The notes: generated by a model not told the origin, from the letters alone. A stretch of 64,000 bases of DNA from CAVSPO01 sp963730005 (GCA_963730005.1 CAVSPO010000013.1:62001-126000), one strand, 5' to 3'. Counted from the first letter of the stretch, positions 25,490 to 34,125 are shown. Numbers and translations are program-made.

Positions 25490-25960
25490 ATGTTCCACAC
25501 CGGCATCGGCTTCGACGTTCACCGGCTGACCGTAGGCGTCCCCATGCGATTGGCCGGGCTGGCCTTCCCGGACGAGCAGTGCGGGCTGGCTGGGCATTCC
25601 GATGGTGACGTCGCGTGCCACGCCCTGTGCGACGCACTGCTCGCTGCGGCCGGACTGGGTGACCTCGGCTCCAACTTCGGTACCAGTGACCCGGCCTGGG
25701 CCGGTGCCAGCGGGGTCAGCTTCATTCAGGAGACGGCGCGCCGGGTGCAGGCCGGCGGCTGGCAGATCGAGAATGCCGCCGTGCAGATCATCGGCAATCG
25801 GCCGCGAATTGCCAGCCGGCGGGGGGAAGCTGAAGCGCTCCTCAGCGAGGCCATGGGCGCACCCGTGTCGGTGGCGGCCACCACCACGGACGGTCTGGGC
25901 CTGACCGGGCGCGGTGAGGGCGTCGCCGCGATCGCCAGCGCACTGATCAGCAAGGCGTAG
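25490..25960 (+). CDS. ispF: 2-C-methyl-D-erythritol 2,4-cyclodiphosphate synthase
   Basis: 156 residues, the normal length. It cyclises CDP-ME 2-phosphate to MEcPP. The metal ligands Asp and His are in GFDVHRLT near the N-terminus, the third His in GHSDGDVACHALCDALLAA, and the signature TTTDGLGLTGRGEGVAA is at the C-terminus. A strong AAGGAGAA precedes the ATG, unlike ispD, so it is translated from a leadered or polycistronic message. Confidence 0.95.
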   Translation: MFHTGIGFDVHRLTVGVPMRLAGLAFPDEQCGLAGHSDGDVACHALCDALLAAAGLGDLGSNFGTSDPAWAGASGVSFIQETARRVQAGGWQIENAAVQIIGNRPRIASRRGEAEALLSEAMGAPVSVAATTTDGLGLTGRGEGVAAIASALISKA

Positions 25961-25977
25961 CCGGGGAGCGTCAGTGG

Positions 25978-27084
25978 TCAGCGGACGGTCTGTGGCTCTG
26001 CGGTGAAGGAGTTGCAGGCACCCATGCTGGTGTTCGCCAAGCCGGTCTGGTACCAGGTGATGCGGCTCTCGCCGCGACCGTGATTGCCTACCACGTTGGG
26101 GTCACCCGTCAGTTGGTCGTCACCGATCGAGTAGAACAGCAACCCGATCCGGGACTTCTCGTTGTCACCCACGCCCACCGCGTCGCCCACCGAGTTGATG
26201 AACTGCCCGGCGAAACAGTCTGCCTGCACCTCGGTGCGGCGGCTGATCTCCAGCGCCGCCGCCTCGTCGTTGCGTTCCGTGTACGCCTGTTGCCAGGCCG
26301 CTTCGGAGATCAGGATGCCGGTCCGACCCTGGATGGCGTGGCCGAACTCGTGGGCGATGACGCTCTCCACCACGTAGGGGGTGGTTCGCAGATCGGACGG
26401 GACGATCGACGGCAGGTCGGCGGCGTAGTAGACCTGCTGATCGGCCGAGCAGTAGGCCGCGTTCCGCAGGGGCATCTTGCCGCACGGCGTCTGGATCTGG
26501 GTCGAGTAGACCGTGACCGTTGGGCGCACTGCGATGAAGTTGGCCTGCTCCAGGGCGGGGCCGAACGTGCGCATCAGGCATCCGGTCAGCTCGTTGAAAT
26601 GGTCCTGCAGCTCTCTCCGGGAGGCGTTGACGAGGTCGATCGGCGCCGCGTCGCAGCCGATCGGTGCCGGTGCGATCTGGTCGTAGATGGGGTTGTTCGT
26701 CATCCACTCCCGCGCATCACCGTAGGTCTCGGGCATCGGCAGCTCGGGCGGGGCGGTGTCGGCAGGTGGCACCCGGTATTGCTCGTTCTCGTACTGGCCG
26801 GTTGACTGCGGCGGTGGATTCGGGTCGTTGATGTCGGCGAGGGCACCCAGGATCGTCAACGCCGCAAAGAAGACGATGGGGACCATGACCAGGGTCAGCA
26901 GGAACTTGCCGAAGCCACCGCGACGCTGCGGCGGCCGGCGCGGCGTGAAACCGGGCTGCTGCCAAGGGGCAGCAGGGGCTGGCATCCGCCCGGCAGGAGC
27001 TGTTCCCCAGCCCTGCGGCTGGGGATACTGAGGCCATTGTGGCTGCGACTGCGGCCAAGGCTGGTTCTGTCCCCACTGACTCAC
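25978..27084 (-). CDS. neutral zinc metallopeptidase, YpfJ type
   Basis: 368 residues. A Pro/Gln/Trp-rich cytoplasmic N-terminus of about 50 residues and one membrane helix (LLTLVMVPIVFFAALTIL) precede an extracytoplasmic peptidase domain. The zinc motif is HEFGH in ESVIAHEFGHAIQGRTG, and the region ELQADCF-like (TEVQADCFAGQF) carries the third ligand Glu. The substrate is unknown. It starts with GTG at 27084, six bases after a TAGGCT box on the minus strand. The IS110 element lies immediately upstream of its promoter. Confidence 0.9.
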   Translation of the reverse strand: MSQWGQNQPWPQSQPQWPQYPQPQGWGTAPAGRMPAPAAPWQQPGFTPRRPPQRRGGFGKFLLTLVMVPIVFFAALTILGALADINDPNPPPQSTGQYENEQYRVPPADTAPPELPMPETYGDAREWMTNNPIYDQIAPAPIGCDAAPIDLVNASRRELQDHFNELTGCLMRTFGPALEQANFIAVRPTVTVYSTQIQTPCGKMPLRNAAYCSADQQVYYAADLPSIVPSDLRTTPYVVESVIAHEFGHAIQGRTGILISEAAWQQAYTERNDEAAALEISRRTEVQADCFAGQFINSVGDAVGVGDNEKSRIGLLFYSIGDDQLTGDPNVVGNHGRGESRITWYQTGLANTSMGACNSFTAEPQTVR

Positions 27085-27090
27085 ACCCTC

Positions 27091-27096
27091 AGCCTA
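27091..27096 (-). promoter_or_regulatory. -10 box TAGGCT, leaderless metallopeptidase gene
   Basis: On the minus strand TAGGCT, six bases (GAGGGT), then GTG at 27084. Confidence 0.5.
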
Positions 27097-27166
27097 GACG
27101 GTATGTGCAGTCCCTCGCGTGAGGGGTTGCGGGCCGGGGCCTCACTCACAGAGATTCGTGGGTTAC

Positions 27167-27187
27167 CGAGTAGGAGGCGCCTGCTCG
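27167..27187 (+). other. hairpin upstream of IS110 transposase, possible bridge-RNA segment
   Basis: CGAGTAGG and CCTGCTCG pair with one G-U over eight base pairs around a five-base loop. It lies 28 bases before the transposase start in the noncoding left part of the element. A role in bridge RNA is inference from family biology. Confidence 0.35.
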
Positions 27188-27215
27188 GCCTATCCGACAG
27201 TTGTGGGAGGCCCCG

Positions 27216-28304
27216 GTGTTCACAGAGCGTACGAGTGTTGGTCTGGACGTGCACGCCCGATCGGTTGTAGCGGCAGCGATCGACGGCGTGACCGGTGAGG
27301 TGTTTGAGGCGAGGCTGACCCCTTCGCATGAGGATGTGCGTCGCTGGATCGGTGGGTTGCCAGGACCGGTGGCGGTCACCTATGAGGCCGGCCCGACAGG
27401 CTTCGGCCTTTGCCGGGCCCTGATCGCGGCCGGGATCCGGTGCGAGGTGGCCGCTCCGAGCAAGCTGCAGCGACCCAGCGGGGATCGGGTCAAGACCGAT
27501 GCCCGGGACGCGATGCACCTGGCCCGACTGCTGCGGATGGACGAGATCACCGCAGTGTCGATCCCCTCAGTCGGGCAGGAAGCTGCTCGTGACGTGGTCC
27601 GCGCCCGTGAGGACTGCCGCGGTGACCTGATGCGGGCCCGACACCGGTTGAGCAAGCTCCTGCTCCGCCACGGTCTGGTCTACTCCGGCGGGCAGGCCTG
27701 GACCGGTGTCCACGATGTGTGGCTGCGTCAGCAGCGATCCGAGCTGACCGGTCACTCGACCCGGATCGCGTTCGACACCGCCTATGAGACGGTGTTGATG
27801 GTCAAGGCCCGCCGTGACCGACTTGACCAAGCCATCGAAGAACTGGCTGCCGACAGCGAGTTCACCCCACTCGTGCGACGGTTGGGATGCCTTCGGGGAG
27901 TATCCACCCTGACCGGGTTCGCGCTTGCGGTCGAGATCGGTGACTGGCACCGGTTCACCGGCAACACAATCGGCGCGTTCGTCGGCCTCACTCCAACCGA
28001 GTACTCATCCGGCAACAGCCGCGTCCAGGGGTCGATCACCAAGACCGGCAACGGTCACGCTCGCCGACTGCTCGTCGAAGCCGCCTGGCACCACCGCCCC
28101 CAGTACACGGTCGGCAAGACCATGCGTGACCGCTGGGAGCGAGCCACGCCTGCGGCACGGGCTCGCGGTGATGAGGGCAACCGACGGCTACACCGCCGCT
28201 GGGTGACGTTCATCGCGCGCCGCAAGCGTCACACGATCGCCACCGTCGCCATCGCCCGCGAGCTGGCTGGCTGGTGCTGGTCCCTGGCCGTGCTGGAGGA
28301 GTAA
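27216..28304 (+). CDS. IS110-family transposase (DEDD recombinase)
   Basis: 362 residues. The N-terminal RuvC-like DEDD domain shows its acidic residues in SVGLDVHARSVVAAAID, VTYEAGPTGFGL and RVKTDARDAMHLARLLR. After a coiled-coil region comes the Transposase_20 domain with LRGVSTLTGFALAVEIGDW and the serine-bearing SSGNSRVQGSITKTGNGHARR. All expected blocks are present without stops or shifts, so it may be active. The GTG at 27216 is chosen because GGGAGG lies five bases upstream. It is oriented away from the metallopeptidase gene. Confidence 0.93.
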   Translation: MFTERTSVGLDVHARSVVAAAIDGVTGEVFEARLTPSHEDVRRWIGGLPGPVAVTYEAGPTGFGLCRALIAAGIRCEVAAPSKLQRPSGDRVKTDARDAMHLARLLRMDEITAVSIPSVGQEAARDVVRAREDCRGDLMRARHRLSKLLLRHGLVYSGGQAWTGVHDVWLRQQRSELTGHSTRIAFDTAYETVLMVKARRDRLDQAIEELAADSEFTPLVRRLGCLRGVSTLTGFALAVEIGDWHRFTGNTIGAFVGLTPTEYSSGNSRVQGSITKTGNGHARRLLVEAAWHHRPQYTVGKTMRDRWERATPAARARGDEGNRRLHRRWVTFIARRKRHTIATVAIARELAGWCWSLAVLEE

Positions 28305-28524
28305 CACCCCACAAGCGGCTTCGTCGCCGAACCCGTGCTGGTGGCAGCGCGTGGAGTGACCCGCGCAACGACTATGAGCAGACCCTGAAACGTGTCGACG
28401 CTCGACTCTAGACAAGCGGACGCACTCCAGCCGAACCACCGTCCTGCGGTACCCAACCCGCGCATATCAGTCTGACCGCGCGTCGCCCAACGACACGCTC
28501 ACCAGCCACGACCACGACGAAGCA

Positions 28525-28563
28525 GAGCCGCCCGTCCCCCTTGATCCCGGGGACGGGCGGCTC
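28525..28563. terminator. 15-bp inverted repeat, terminator-like
   Basis: Perfect stem GAGCCGCCCGTCCCC / GGGGACGGGCGGCTC (28525-28539, 28549-28563), nine-base loop. There is no T-run on either side, so termination is plausible but not certain. It could belong to the chromosomal DNA or to the IS right end. Confidence 0.5.
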
Positions 28564-28708
28564 ACCATGCCCCTTGACAACTGGGCACTACATATCAGTC
28601 GTAGCAGCGACTGGGGGCAGGTCGATTCAGGTGCCGGGGGCGAGGCGACCACTTGTGGGATAGGTTTCACCACGAGCCTCGGAATCCGACAGTGCTCGTC
28701 GGGGCGCG

Positions 28709-28745
28709 ATTCTGCCTGCCGCAACCCCGTGGTTGCAGGCAGAAT
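28709..28745. repeat. inverted repeat upstream of the DUF2207 gene
   Basis: ATTCTGCCT and GCAACC pair with GGTTGC and AGGCAGAAT, 15 pairs interrupted by a three-base bulge (GCC) in the left arm. It sits 41 bases before the GTG start and could be a leader hairpin or an operator. Confidence 0.5.
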
Positions 28746-28785
28746 TGGAGCAGTCAGTGAACACCTCTGGTCGAGGAGGCGCCTT

Positions 28786-30519
28786 GTGAACAAGCACAGC
28801 CGGCAGACGATCCTGGGACGTCTGGGGACGGCGGCCTCTGCTGCCCTGATAGCGGTCGCTGCATTGCTGGTCGCCCCCGTCGGCCCGGCTCACGCCCAGG
28901 ACATGGCGGACAGCTTCGCGGTGCAGGGCACCGTCGACCGCGAGGGCGTGCTGAGGCTGAGCACCACACTCACTTTTCGCGACTCGGCTCCCGCGACCCT
29001 GACCCAGCGCATCGAGACCAAGCGCGACACCATGGACTTCACCAGCTACCGCTTCGACGTCTCGGACGTCACCGCCAAGGCCGGCGACCTCGATCTGGCT
29101 CCCCAGGTTTCGACGGATGGTGACTACAAGGTCATCACCATCGACGGCGCCAAGGCAGGCAGCACCCCGATCACCATCGGCTACACGGTTCGGGGCGCGG
29201 CACACCAGGGCGCCGAAGTGGCCGGCCGCGAACGAATCACCACGGTCGACTGGCGCGTCCTGCAGGGCTTGTCGGTCGGTGTGCGGTCAGCCAGCGGGAC
29301 CATCGTGGTCCCCACCAGGATCACCAGCGTGGACTGCCGTTCCGGTGCACCGGCAGACCCGCAACCCTGCTCGCTGTGGGCCGGCGGCACCCACGATGCA
29401 CCCAACCCCTACTTCGAGGACGGCGCCCGAGGCCCGGGTGAGGTGATCTGGCTCAGCTTCGGTGCGTCGTCAAGTGCCATCGCAGCCAACGAGCAACTCG
29501 AGCTGAAATGGACCCTGGACCGGGCCTTCAGCACGGATCCGCTGCCCCTCGGTGCGGGGCTGGGTGCGCTGTTGCTGGGCGGTCTGGGCTTGTACGGGCT
29601 GCATCGCACCAAGGGCAAGGACCAGCTTGAGAAGGCCGAGCCGACCCTGGCGGCAGATTTCGTCCCCACGGGCGCCGGCGAGTCCGAGTTCGTCACCTAC
29701 GACGCCGTCCGCCCCGGCCAGGTGGGCACGCTGCTCGACGAACGCGTCGACCCGGTCGACGTCGCCGCCACCGTCCTGGATCTCGCAGTCGGTGGCCACC
29801 TGGTGATCACCGAGCTGGACACCCCGCCCCGGGCGCCGCTCGACTGGACGTTCCAACGCACCGACGCCGACCATTCGGGGCTGCGTCCCTACGAGAGGAC
29901 CCTGCTGGACGCCATCGCGCCGGTGGACGGGACGACGGTCACGGTCTCCCAGATCAGCAAGCCGATCATGGACGTCATCCCCGATGTGCAGGACGAGCTG
30001 TACGGCGATGCGGTCGCCAAGGGCTGGTTCGTGGCACGCCCCGATGACACCAGGGACCGCTGGGGTCTGGCGGGTTGGGTCGCGCTGGGTGTCGCGCTGG
30101 TGGCCCTTGGACTGCTGGTGGCCTTCAGCCACTTCGGCCTGCTCGGCCTTTCGCTGGTCGCACTGGCGCTTGGTCTGGTCTACATCGCGCAGCGGATGCC
30201 ACGGCGCACGGCAGCCGGCGCCTCCCTGTATCAGGGGCTGCAGGTGCTGGCCATGAGCCTGCGGACCCAGCCGGTGGCCGAGATCTCCAAGGACAAGGCC
30301 TACCAGCAGATCAGCAAGGTGCTGCCCTTCGCGGTCGTGCTGGGCGGTTCAGAACGCTGGCTGGACGCGATGGTGGCGGCAGACGACGACCATGCCACCC
30401 CCGACCCCACCGACCTGAGCTGGTACCGGGCGCCGGGCGACTGGCATCTGGCCGACCTGCCGCGGTCACTCAAGGCACTCGTGACCACCATCGAGGGGGA
30501 GCTCTACGGTCGGCGGTGA
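28786..30519 (+). CDS. DUF2207 family membrane protein
   Basis: 577 residues. A signal-like helix (about 12-35, ending AHA) is followed by a beta-rich extracytoplasmic domain to about residue 240, a membrane helix (LGAGLGALLLGGLGLYGL), a cytoplasmic region with EFVTYDAVRPGQVGTLLDE, and a closely spaced helix pair near residues 425-465. The C-terminal block ASLYQGLQVLAMSLRT and AYQQISKVLPFAVVLGGSERW is the family hallmark. The function is unknown; relatives often neighbour LemA genes. The GTG at 28786 follows GAGGAGG by six bases; the frame upstream to 28567 is non-coding. Confidence 0.85.
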   Translation: MNKHSRQTILGRLGTAASAALIAVAALLVAPVGPAHAQDMADSFAVQGTVDREGVLRLSTTLTFRDSAPATLTQRIETKRDTMDFTSYRFDVSDVTAKAGDLDLAPQVSTDGDYKVITIDGAKAGSTPITIGYTVRGAAHQGAEVAGRERITTVDWRVLQGLSVGVRSASGTIVVPTRITSVDCRSGAPADPQPCSLWAGGTHDAPNPYFEDGARGPGEVIWLSFGASSSAIAANEQLELKWTLDRAFSTDPLPLGAGLGALLLGGLGLYGLHRTKGKDQLEKAEPTLAADFVPTGAGESEFVTYDAVRPGQVGTLLDERVDPVDVAATVLDLAVGGHLVITELDTPPRAPLDWTFQRTDADHSGLRPYERTLLDAIAPVDGTTVTVSQISKPIMDVIPDVQDELYGDAVAKGWFVARPDDTRDRWGLAGWVALGVALVALGLLVAFSHFGLLGLSLVALALGLVYIAQRMPRRTAAGASLYQGLQVLAMSLRTQPVAEISKDKAYQQISKVLPFAVVLGGSERWLDAMVAADDDHATPDPTDLSWYRAPGDWHLADLPRSLKALVTTIEGELYGRR

Positions 30520-30629
30520 GCCCGCGAACGCGCCGGCCGGAAAACCAGGGCCGCTCCGGGGTTCTGGAGCCCGAAGCGGCAACGACAATGGACTCAGCGA
30601 ACCTGCTGACCCGAAACGAGGAGGCCCAA

Positions 30630-30815
30630 ATGGCTGACAACACCTTGAAGGACATTGGCGACAACGTCAGGCGTCAGATCGACAAGCACCCGTCAGTTGC
30701 CGGCGGTGTGGTGCTCGGTGCCATCGCAGGTGCCGTACTGCCCGGCAGCTTCCTGCTGTGGTCGGCCGCTGGTGCCGCGCTCGGTGTCTACCGGGAGTCC
30801 CAGCGGAAGAAGTAG
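30630..30815 (+). CDS. small glycine-zipper membrane protein
   Basis: 61 residues. A charged amphipathic start (MADNTLKDIGDNVRRQIDKH) is followed by one hydrophobic hairpin rich in Gly and Ala (GGVVLGAIAGAVLPGSFLLW) and a basic tail ending QRKK. No known family was recognised. GAGGAGG lies six bases before the ATG, so translation is likely despite the small size. It may share a transcript with the DUF2207 gene 110 bases upstream, and a terminator follows. Confidence 0.65.
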   Translation: MADNTLKDIGDNVRRQIDKHPSVAGGVVLGAIAGAVLPGSFLLWSAAGAALGVYRESQRKK

Positions 30816-30832
30816 CGCAAGACCTGAGCACG

Positions 30833-30870
30833 GCAGCGCCCCGCGTCCGGTTGTGGATGCGGGGCGCTGC
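30833..30870. terminator. terminator between small membrane protein gene and glyA
   Basis: 12-bp perfect stem GCAGCGCCCCGC / GCGGGGCGCTGC (30833-30844, 30859-30870), 14-base loop, between convergent genes. The tail is GTGTCTGTG, only weakly T-rich. Confidence 0.6.
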
Positions 30871-30891
30871 GGTGTCTGTGGCGAGCGCTGC

Positions 30892-32334
30892 TCAGACCCC
30901 GAGGCCGGGGTAGAGCGGACGACCGGCCAGCAGTTCGTCCGCTGCGGAATGCACCCGATCGGCGACGCCGGCCTCGATCTGGTACTTGGCCTTGCCTGGC
31001 TTGCCGGTGGACGCGGTGACCGGTGTGGTGGCCTTGAGGGCCTGCACGATCAGTGCGGCGACGCGGTCGAAGTCGCTGGCATCCAAACCACGGGTGGTCA
31101 GCGCCGGGGTGCCGATGCGGATGCCGGAGCTGTACCAGGCACCGTTCGGGTCGCGGGGGATCGAGTTGCGGTTGGTGACGATGCCCGAGTCCAGCAGAGC
31201 ACTCTCGGCCTGGCGGCCGGTCAGCCCGAACGAGGTGTACACGTCGAGCAGGCACAGGTGGTTGTCGGTGCCGTCGGTGATCAGCTTGACCCCGCGCTTC
31301 ATCAGACCCTCGGCCAGGGCCTTTGCGTTGTCGGCCACGGTCTGCGCGTAGGACTGGAAATCGGGCGTGCTGGCCTCAGCCAGGCACAGGGCCTTGGCGG
31401 CCATCATGTGGCCGAGCGGACCACCGAGCACCATCGGGCAGCCCTTGTCGACGTACTCCGCGTAGTCCTTGGTGGCCAGCACCATGCCGCCGCGCGGGCC
31501 GCGCAGCGACTTGTGGGTGGTGGTGGTCACGACGTCGGCGAAAGCGACCGGATCCTCCTCCCCGGTGAACACCTTGCCGGCCACCAGACCCGCGAAGTGC
31601 GCCATGTCGACCAACAGGGTGGCCCCCACCGAATCGGCGATCTCGCGCATCCGGGCGAAGTTCACGCGGCGCGGGTAGGCCGAGTAGCCCGCCACCAGAA
31701 TCGCCGGCTTGAACTCCCGCACCTGCGCGGCCAGCGCGTCGTAGTCGATCAGGCCGGTCTGGGGGTCGGTGCCGTAGCTGCGCTGATCGAACATCTTGCC
31801 GGAGATGTTGTGGCGGAAGCCGTGCGTCAGGTGGCCGCCGGCGTCCAGGCTCATGCCCATCAGACGCTGGTTGCCGAGCTCGGCGCGCAGGGTGTCCCAG
31901 TCTTGCTGGCTGAGGTCGTTGACGGTCTTGGCGCCGAGCTTCTCCAGCGACGGGGCCTCGACGCGCTTGGCGAGGATGGCCCAGTAGGCCACGAGGTTGG
32001 CGTCGATTCCGGAGTGTGGCTGCACGTAGGCGTACTGGGCACCGAACAGCTCCCGGGCACGCTCGGCCGCGATGGCTTCGACGGTGTCGATGTTGCGGCA
32101 GCCGGCGTAGAAGCGGTGCCCGATGGTGCCCTCGGCGTACTTGTCCGACAACCAGGTGCCCATGCTCAACAGGGTGGGTAGTGAGGCGTAGTTCTCCGAG
32201 GCGATCAGCTTCAGCGAGGCGCGCTGGTCTGTCAGTTCCTGACGGATGGCGTCGGCGATGCGCGGTTCAATGGTCTCGATGAGGCTCAACATCGCCTGGT
32301 AGGCGGTGCTGGCAGTGGACGCGACATCAGTCAC
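30892..32334 (-). CDS. glyA: serine hydroxymethyltransferase
   Basis: 480 residues. It interconverts serine and glycine with transfer of a one-carbon unit to tetrahydrofolate. LKLIASENYAS and GHRFYAGC are the N-terminal signatures, and the PLP lysine lies in TTTTHKSLRGPRGG. It is about 50 residues longer than the common bacterial enzyme: an insertion between roughly residues 120 and 170 contains VEAPSLEKLGAKTVNDLS and DWDTLRAELGNQ. This long form occurs in some actinobacteria. A GTG start is used, with GGAGG upstream on the minus strand. Confidence 0.95.
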   Translation of the reverse strand: MTDVASTASTAYQAMLSLIETIEPRIADAIRQELTDQRASLKLIASENYASLPTLLSMGTWLSDKYAEGTIGHRFYAGCRNIDTVEAIAAERARELFGAQYAYVQPHSGIDANLVAYWAILAKRVEAPSLEKLGAKTVNDLSQQDWDTLRAELGNQRLMGMSLDAGGHLTHGFRHNISGKMFDQRSYGTDPQTGLIDYDALAAQVREFKPAILVAGYSAYPRRVNFARMREIADSVGATLLVDMAHFAGLVAGKVFTGEEDPVAFADVVTTTTHKSLRGPRGGMVLATKDYAEYVDKGCPMVLGGPLGHMMAAKALCLAEASTPDFQSYAQTVADNAKALAEGLMKRGVKLITDGTDNHLCLLDVYTSFGLTGRQAESALLDSGIVTNRNSIPRDPNGAWYSSGIRIGTPALTTRGLDASDFDRVAALIVQALKATTPVTASTGKPGKAKYQIEAGVADRVHSAADELLAGRPLYPGLGV

Positions 32335-32456
32335 GAGGATCCTCCAACGATTCGAAGATGAGTCAACTCATAGGCTAACCGCTGGTCCGCCAAGCGACAC
32401 TGCGCGTCCGGTTGGGTTGGGCGCGCACGGGCTGGGTTGCCCACCGGAAGTGGGGC

Positions 32457-33158
32457 ATGATGGTCGCCATGCTCATCGAGGTCTGGACCGACATCGTCTG
32501 CCCTTTCTGCTACATCGGCAAGCACGCCCTGGCCCAAGCGCTGCAAGATTTCGAGCACGCTGACGAGGTGCAGGTGCTGGGCCACGGTTACGAGCTGGAC
32601 CCCAGCGCGGACAACACGCCCCAGCTGCCACTGGACCAGTTGATTGCCGCCAAGTACGGAATCAGTCGTCAGCAGGCGGGCGAGCAGTGTGACGACGTGG
32701 CCGCCACCGCAGCAGAGTTGGGCCTGACCTTCAACTGGCGGGAGGCCAAGCACTCGGGAACACGCGACGCGCACCGGCTGCTGGCCTTGGCCGCGACGAT
32801 GGGCAAACGGGCTGAGGCCGAGGAGCGGTTCATGCGGGCATATTTCACCGAGGGCCTTTGCCCCGGTGACCAGGAGGTGCTGCGACAACTCTCCGCCGAG
32901 GTCGGGCTGGACTCCGAACGTGTCGACGAGGTGTTGTTCTCCGACGAGTTCACCGACGATGTCCTGGTGAGTGATCACCGGGCGGCCCATCTCGGGGCCC
33001 GCGGAGTGCCGTTCTTCCTGATCGACGGCCAGTACACGTTCAGCGGTGCGCTGCCGGTGCCGGCGATGCGCAACGCCTTGGAACGCGCCTGGGCCCTGCG
33101 GCACGACCAGCTCTCCACGACCGAGGGGGTCACCCAATCGGCCCGGCCTGCCGGCTGA
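32457..33158 (+). CDS. DsbA-family (FrnE-like) oxidoreductase
   Basis: 233 residues. The thioredoxin-fold start IEVWTDIVCPFCYIGKHAL carries the CxxC active site CPFC, a helical insertion follows, and the cis-Pro loop is GVPFFLIDGQYTFSGA near residue 190. There is no signal peptide, so it is cytoplasmic like other FrnE-type members. The start is one of three ATGs (32457, 32460, 32469); GGAAGTGGGG upstream favours the first two, homologue length the third. Confidence 0.9.
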   Translation: MMVAMLIEVWTDIVCPFCYIGKHALAQALQDFEHADEVQVLGHGYELDPSADNTPQLPLDQLIAAKYGISRQQAGEQCDDVAATAAELGLTFNWREAKHSGTRDAHRLLALAATMGKRAEAEERFMRAYFTEGLCPGDQEVLRQLSAEVGLDSERVDEVLFSDEFTDDVLVSDHRAAHLGARGVPFFLIDGQYTFSGALPVPAMRNALERAWALRHDQLSTTEGVTQSARPAG

Positions 33159-33177
33159 CGCCAGCCGACGAGCCGCC

Positions 33178-34125
33178 TCAGGAGCTCAAGGAACCCCGGC
33201 ACCGACCGATCTCGTACAGGGCCACCGACGTGGCGACGGAGGCGTTCAGGCTCTCCACTGCAGAACTGATCGGAATCCGGGCAAGCACGTCGCAGTGCGT
33301 CCGCACCAGCCGCGACAGCCCTTCGCCCTCGCTGCCGACCACGACCAGCACCGGACCATTGACACCGGGCACCCCGGAGATGTCGACGTCGCCCTCCCCG
33401 GCCAGGCCGATGATGGTGTAGCCCGCCTTGGCGTAGTCCTCCAGTGTCCGGTTCAGGTTCTTGCACATGGCCACCGGGAGCCGGGCAGCGGCGCCCGCAG
33501 AGCTCTTCCAGGCCGCCGCCGTCATCGACGCCGAGCGTCGTTCCGGGATGATCACGCCGTGGGCACCGAAGGCCGCCGCCGACCGGATGATGGCGCCCAG
33601 GTTGTGTGGATCGGTGATGGAGTCCAGCGCCACCACCAGGGCCTGGTGCTCCCCGTCCTGCAGCGCGTCGGCCAACAGGTCCTGGGGATCGGCGTACTCA
33701 AAGGCCGGCAGCCGCAGCGCGACGCCCTGGTGCACCGCGCCACCGGTCATCCGGTCCAGCTCCAGCCGGGTCACCTGCAGCAGCGGAACCGAGTGCTGTG
33801 CACACCACTTGAGGATGTCCCGCAGCCGGTCGTCACGCTCCGCAGCCTCGTACACGTAGGCCGACTTGATCGGGATCCCGGCCTGCAAGGCCTCGAACAC
33901 CGGGTTGCGCCCCACCACCATGTCGATGGCGGTGCCGCCACCGCCCGTCTTGGGTCGGGCCGCCTGGTTCCCGGGCCGGCGTGAGCTGTTGCCGGCCGGC
34001 GCCTTGGCCCCCTTGTAAGCCTTGTGGTAGACGCGGTCCTCCGCCTTGGGTGTGGGGCCCCGCCCCCGCAAGCCGCGCTTGTGTCCGCCGCTGCCTACCT
34101 GCTTCTTGCTGCCAGTGCCTGCCAT
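33178..34125 (-). CDS. rlmB: 23S rRNA (guanosine-2'-O)-methyltransferase RlmB
   Basis: 315 residues. A basic, disordered N-terminus of 65 residues (rich in Lys, Gly, Arg) is followed by a substrate-binding L30e-like domain from GRNPVFEALQAG and the SPOUT domain: NLGAIIRSAAAFGAHG (motif 1), VGSEGEGLSRLVR (motif 2) and ISSAVESLNASVATSVALYE (motif 3). It should methylate G2251 of 23S rRNA. Its ATG shares one base with the cysS stop (TGATG), so translation is coupled. Confidence 0.9.
   Translation of the reverse strand: MAGTGSKKQVGSGGHKRGLRGRGPTPKAEDRVYHKAYKGAKAPAGNSSRRPGNQAARPKTGGGGTAIDMVVGRNPVFEALQAGIPIKSAYVYEAAERDDRLRDILKWCAQHSVPLLQVTRLELDRMTGGAVHQGVALRLPAFEYADPQDLLADALQDGEHQALVVALDSITDPHNLGAIIRSAAAFGAHGVIIPERRSASMTAAAWKSSAGAAARLPVAMCKNLNRTLEDYAKAGYTIIGLAGEGDVDISGVPGVNGPVLVVVGSEGEGLSRLVRTHCDVLARIPISSAVESLNASVATSVALYEIGRCRGSLSS

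Larger units (their letters stand above)
27120..28480 (+). mobile_element. IS110-family insertion sequence (ends approximate)
   Basis: The element is defined by an intact IS110-type transposase gene. IS110 elements usually lack terminal inverted repeats and target duplications, and none were found, so the ends are estimates only: the left lies between the metallopeptidase promoter (27096) and 27167, the right between 28304 and about 28590. The noncoding flanks would hold the bridge RNA that selects donor and target in this family. Confidence 0.55.
28305..28785. other. 481-base noncoding stretch after the IS110 transposase
   Basis: It contains the right part of the IS element, a 10-bp direct repeat CATATCAGTC at 28463-28472 and 28591-28600, a 15-bp inverted repeat at 28525-28563 and a bulged inverted repeat at 28709-28745, then the RBS of the DUF2207 gene. 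No convincing gene was found in it. Confidence 0.6.

Noticed and set aside
28525..28563. Inverted repeat as a terminal inverted repeat of the IS element
   Set aside because: Both arms lie next to each other on one side of the transposase, and IS110 elements normally lack terminal inverted repeats; no partner was found on the left.
26000..33000. Integrative element or prophage in the region that splits ispF from cysS
   Set aside because: Apart from one IS110 gene all genes are ordinary housekeeping types; no integrase, att repeats or phage genes were seen.
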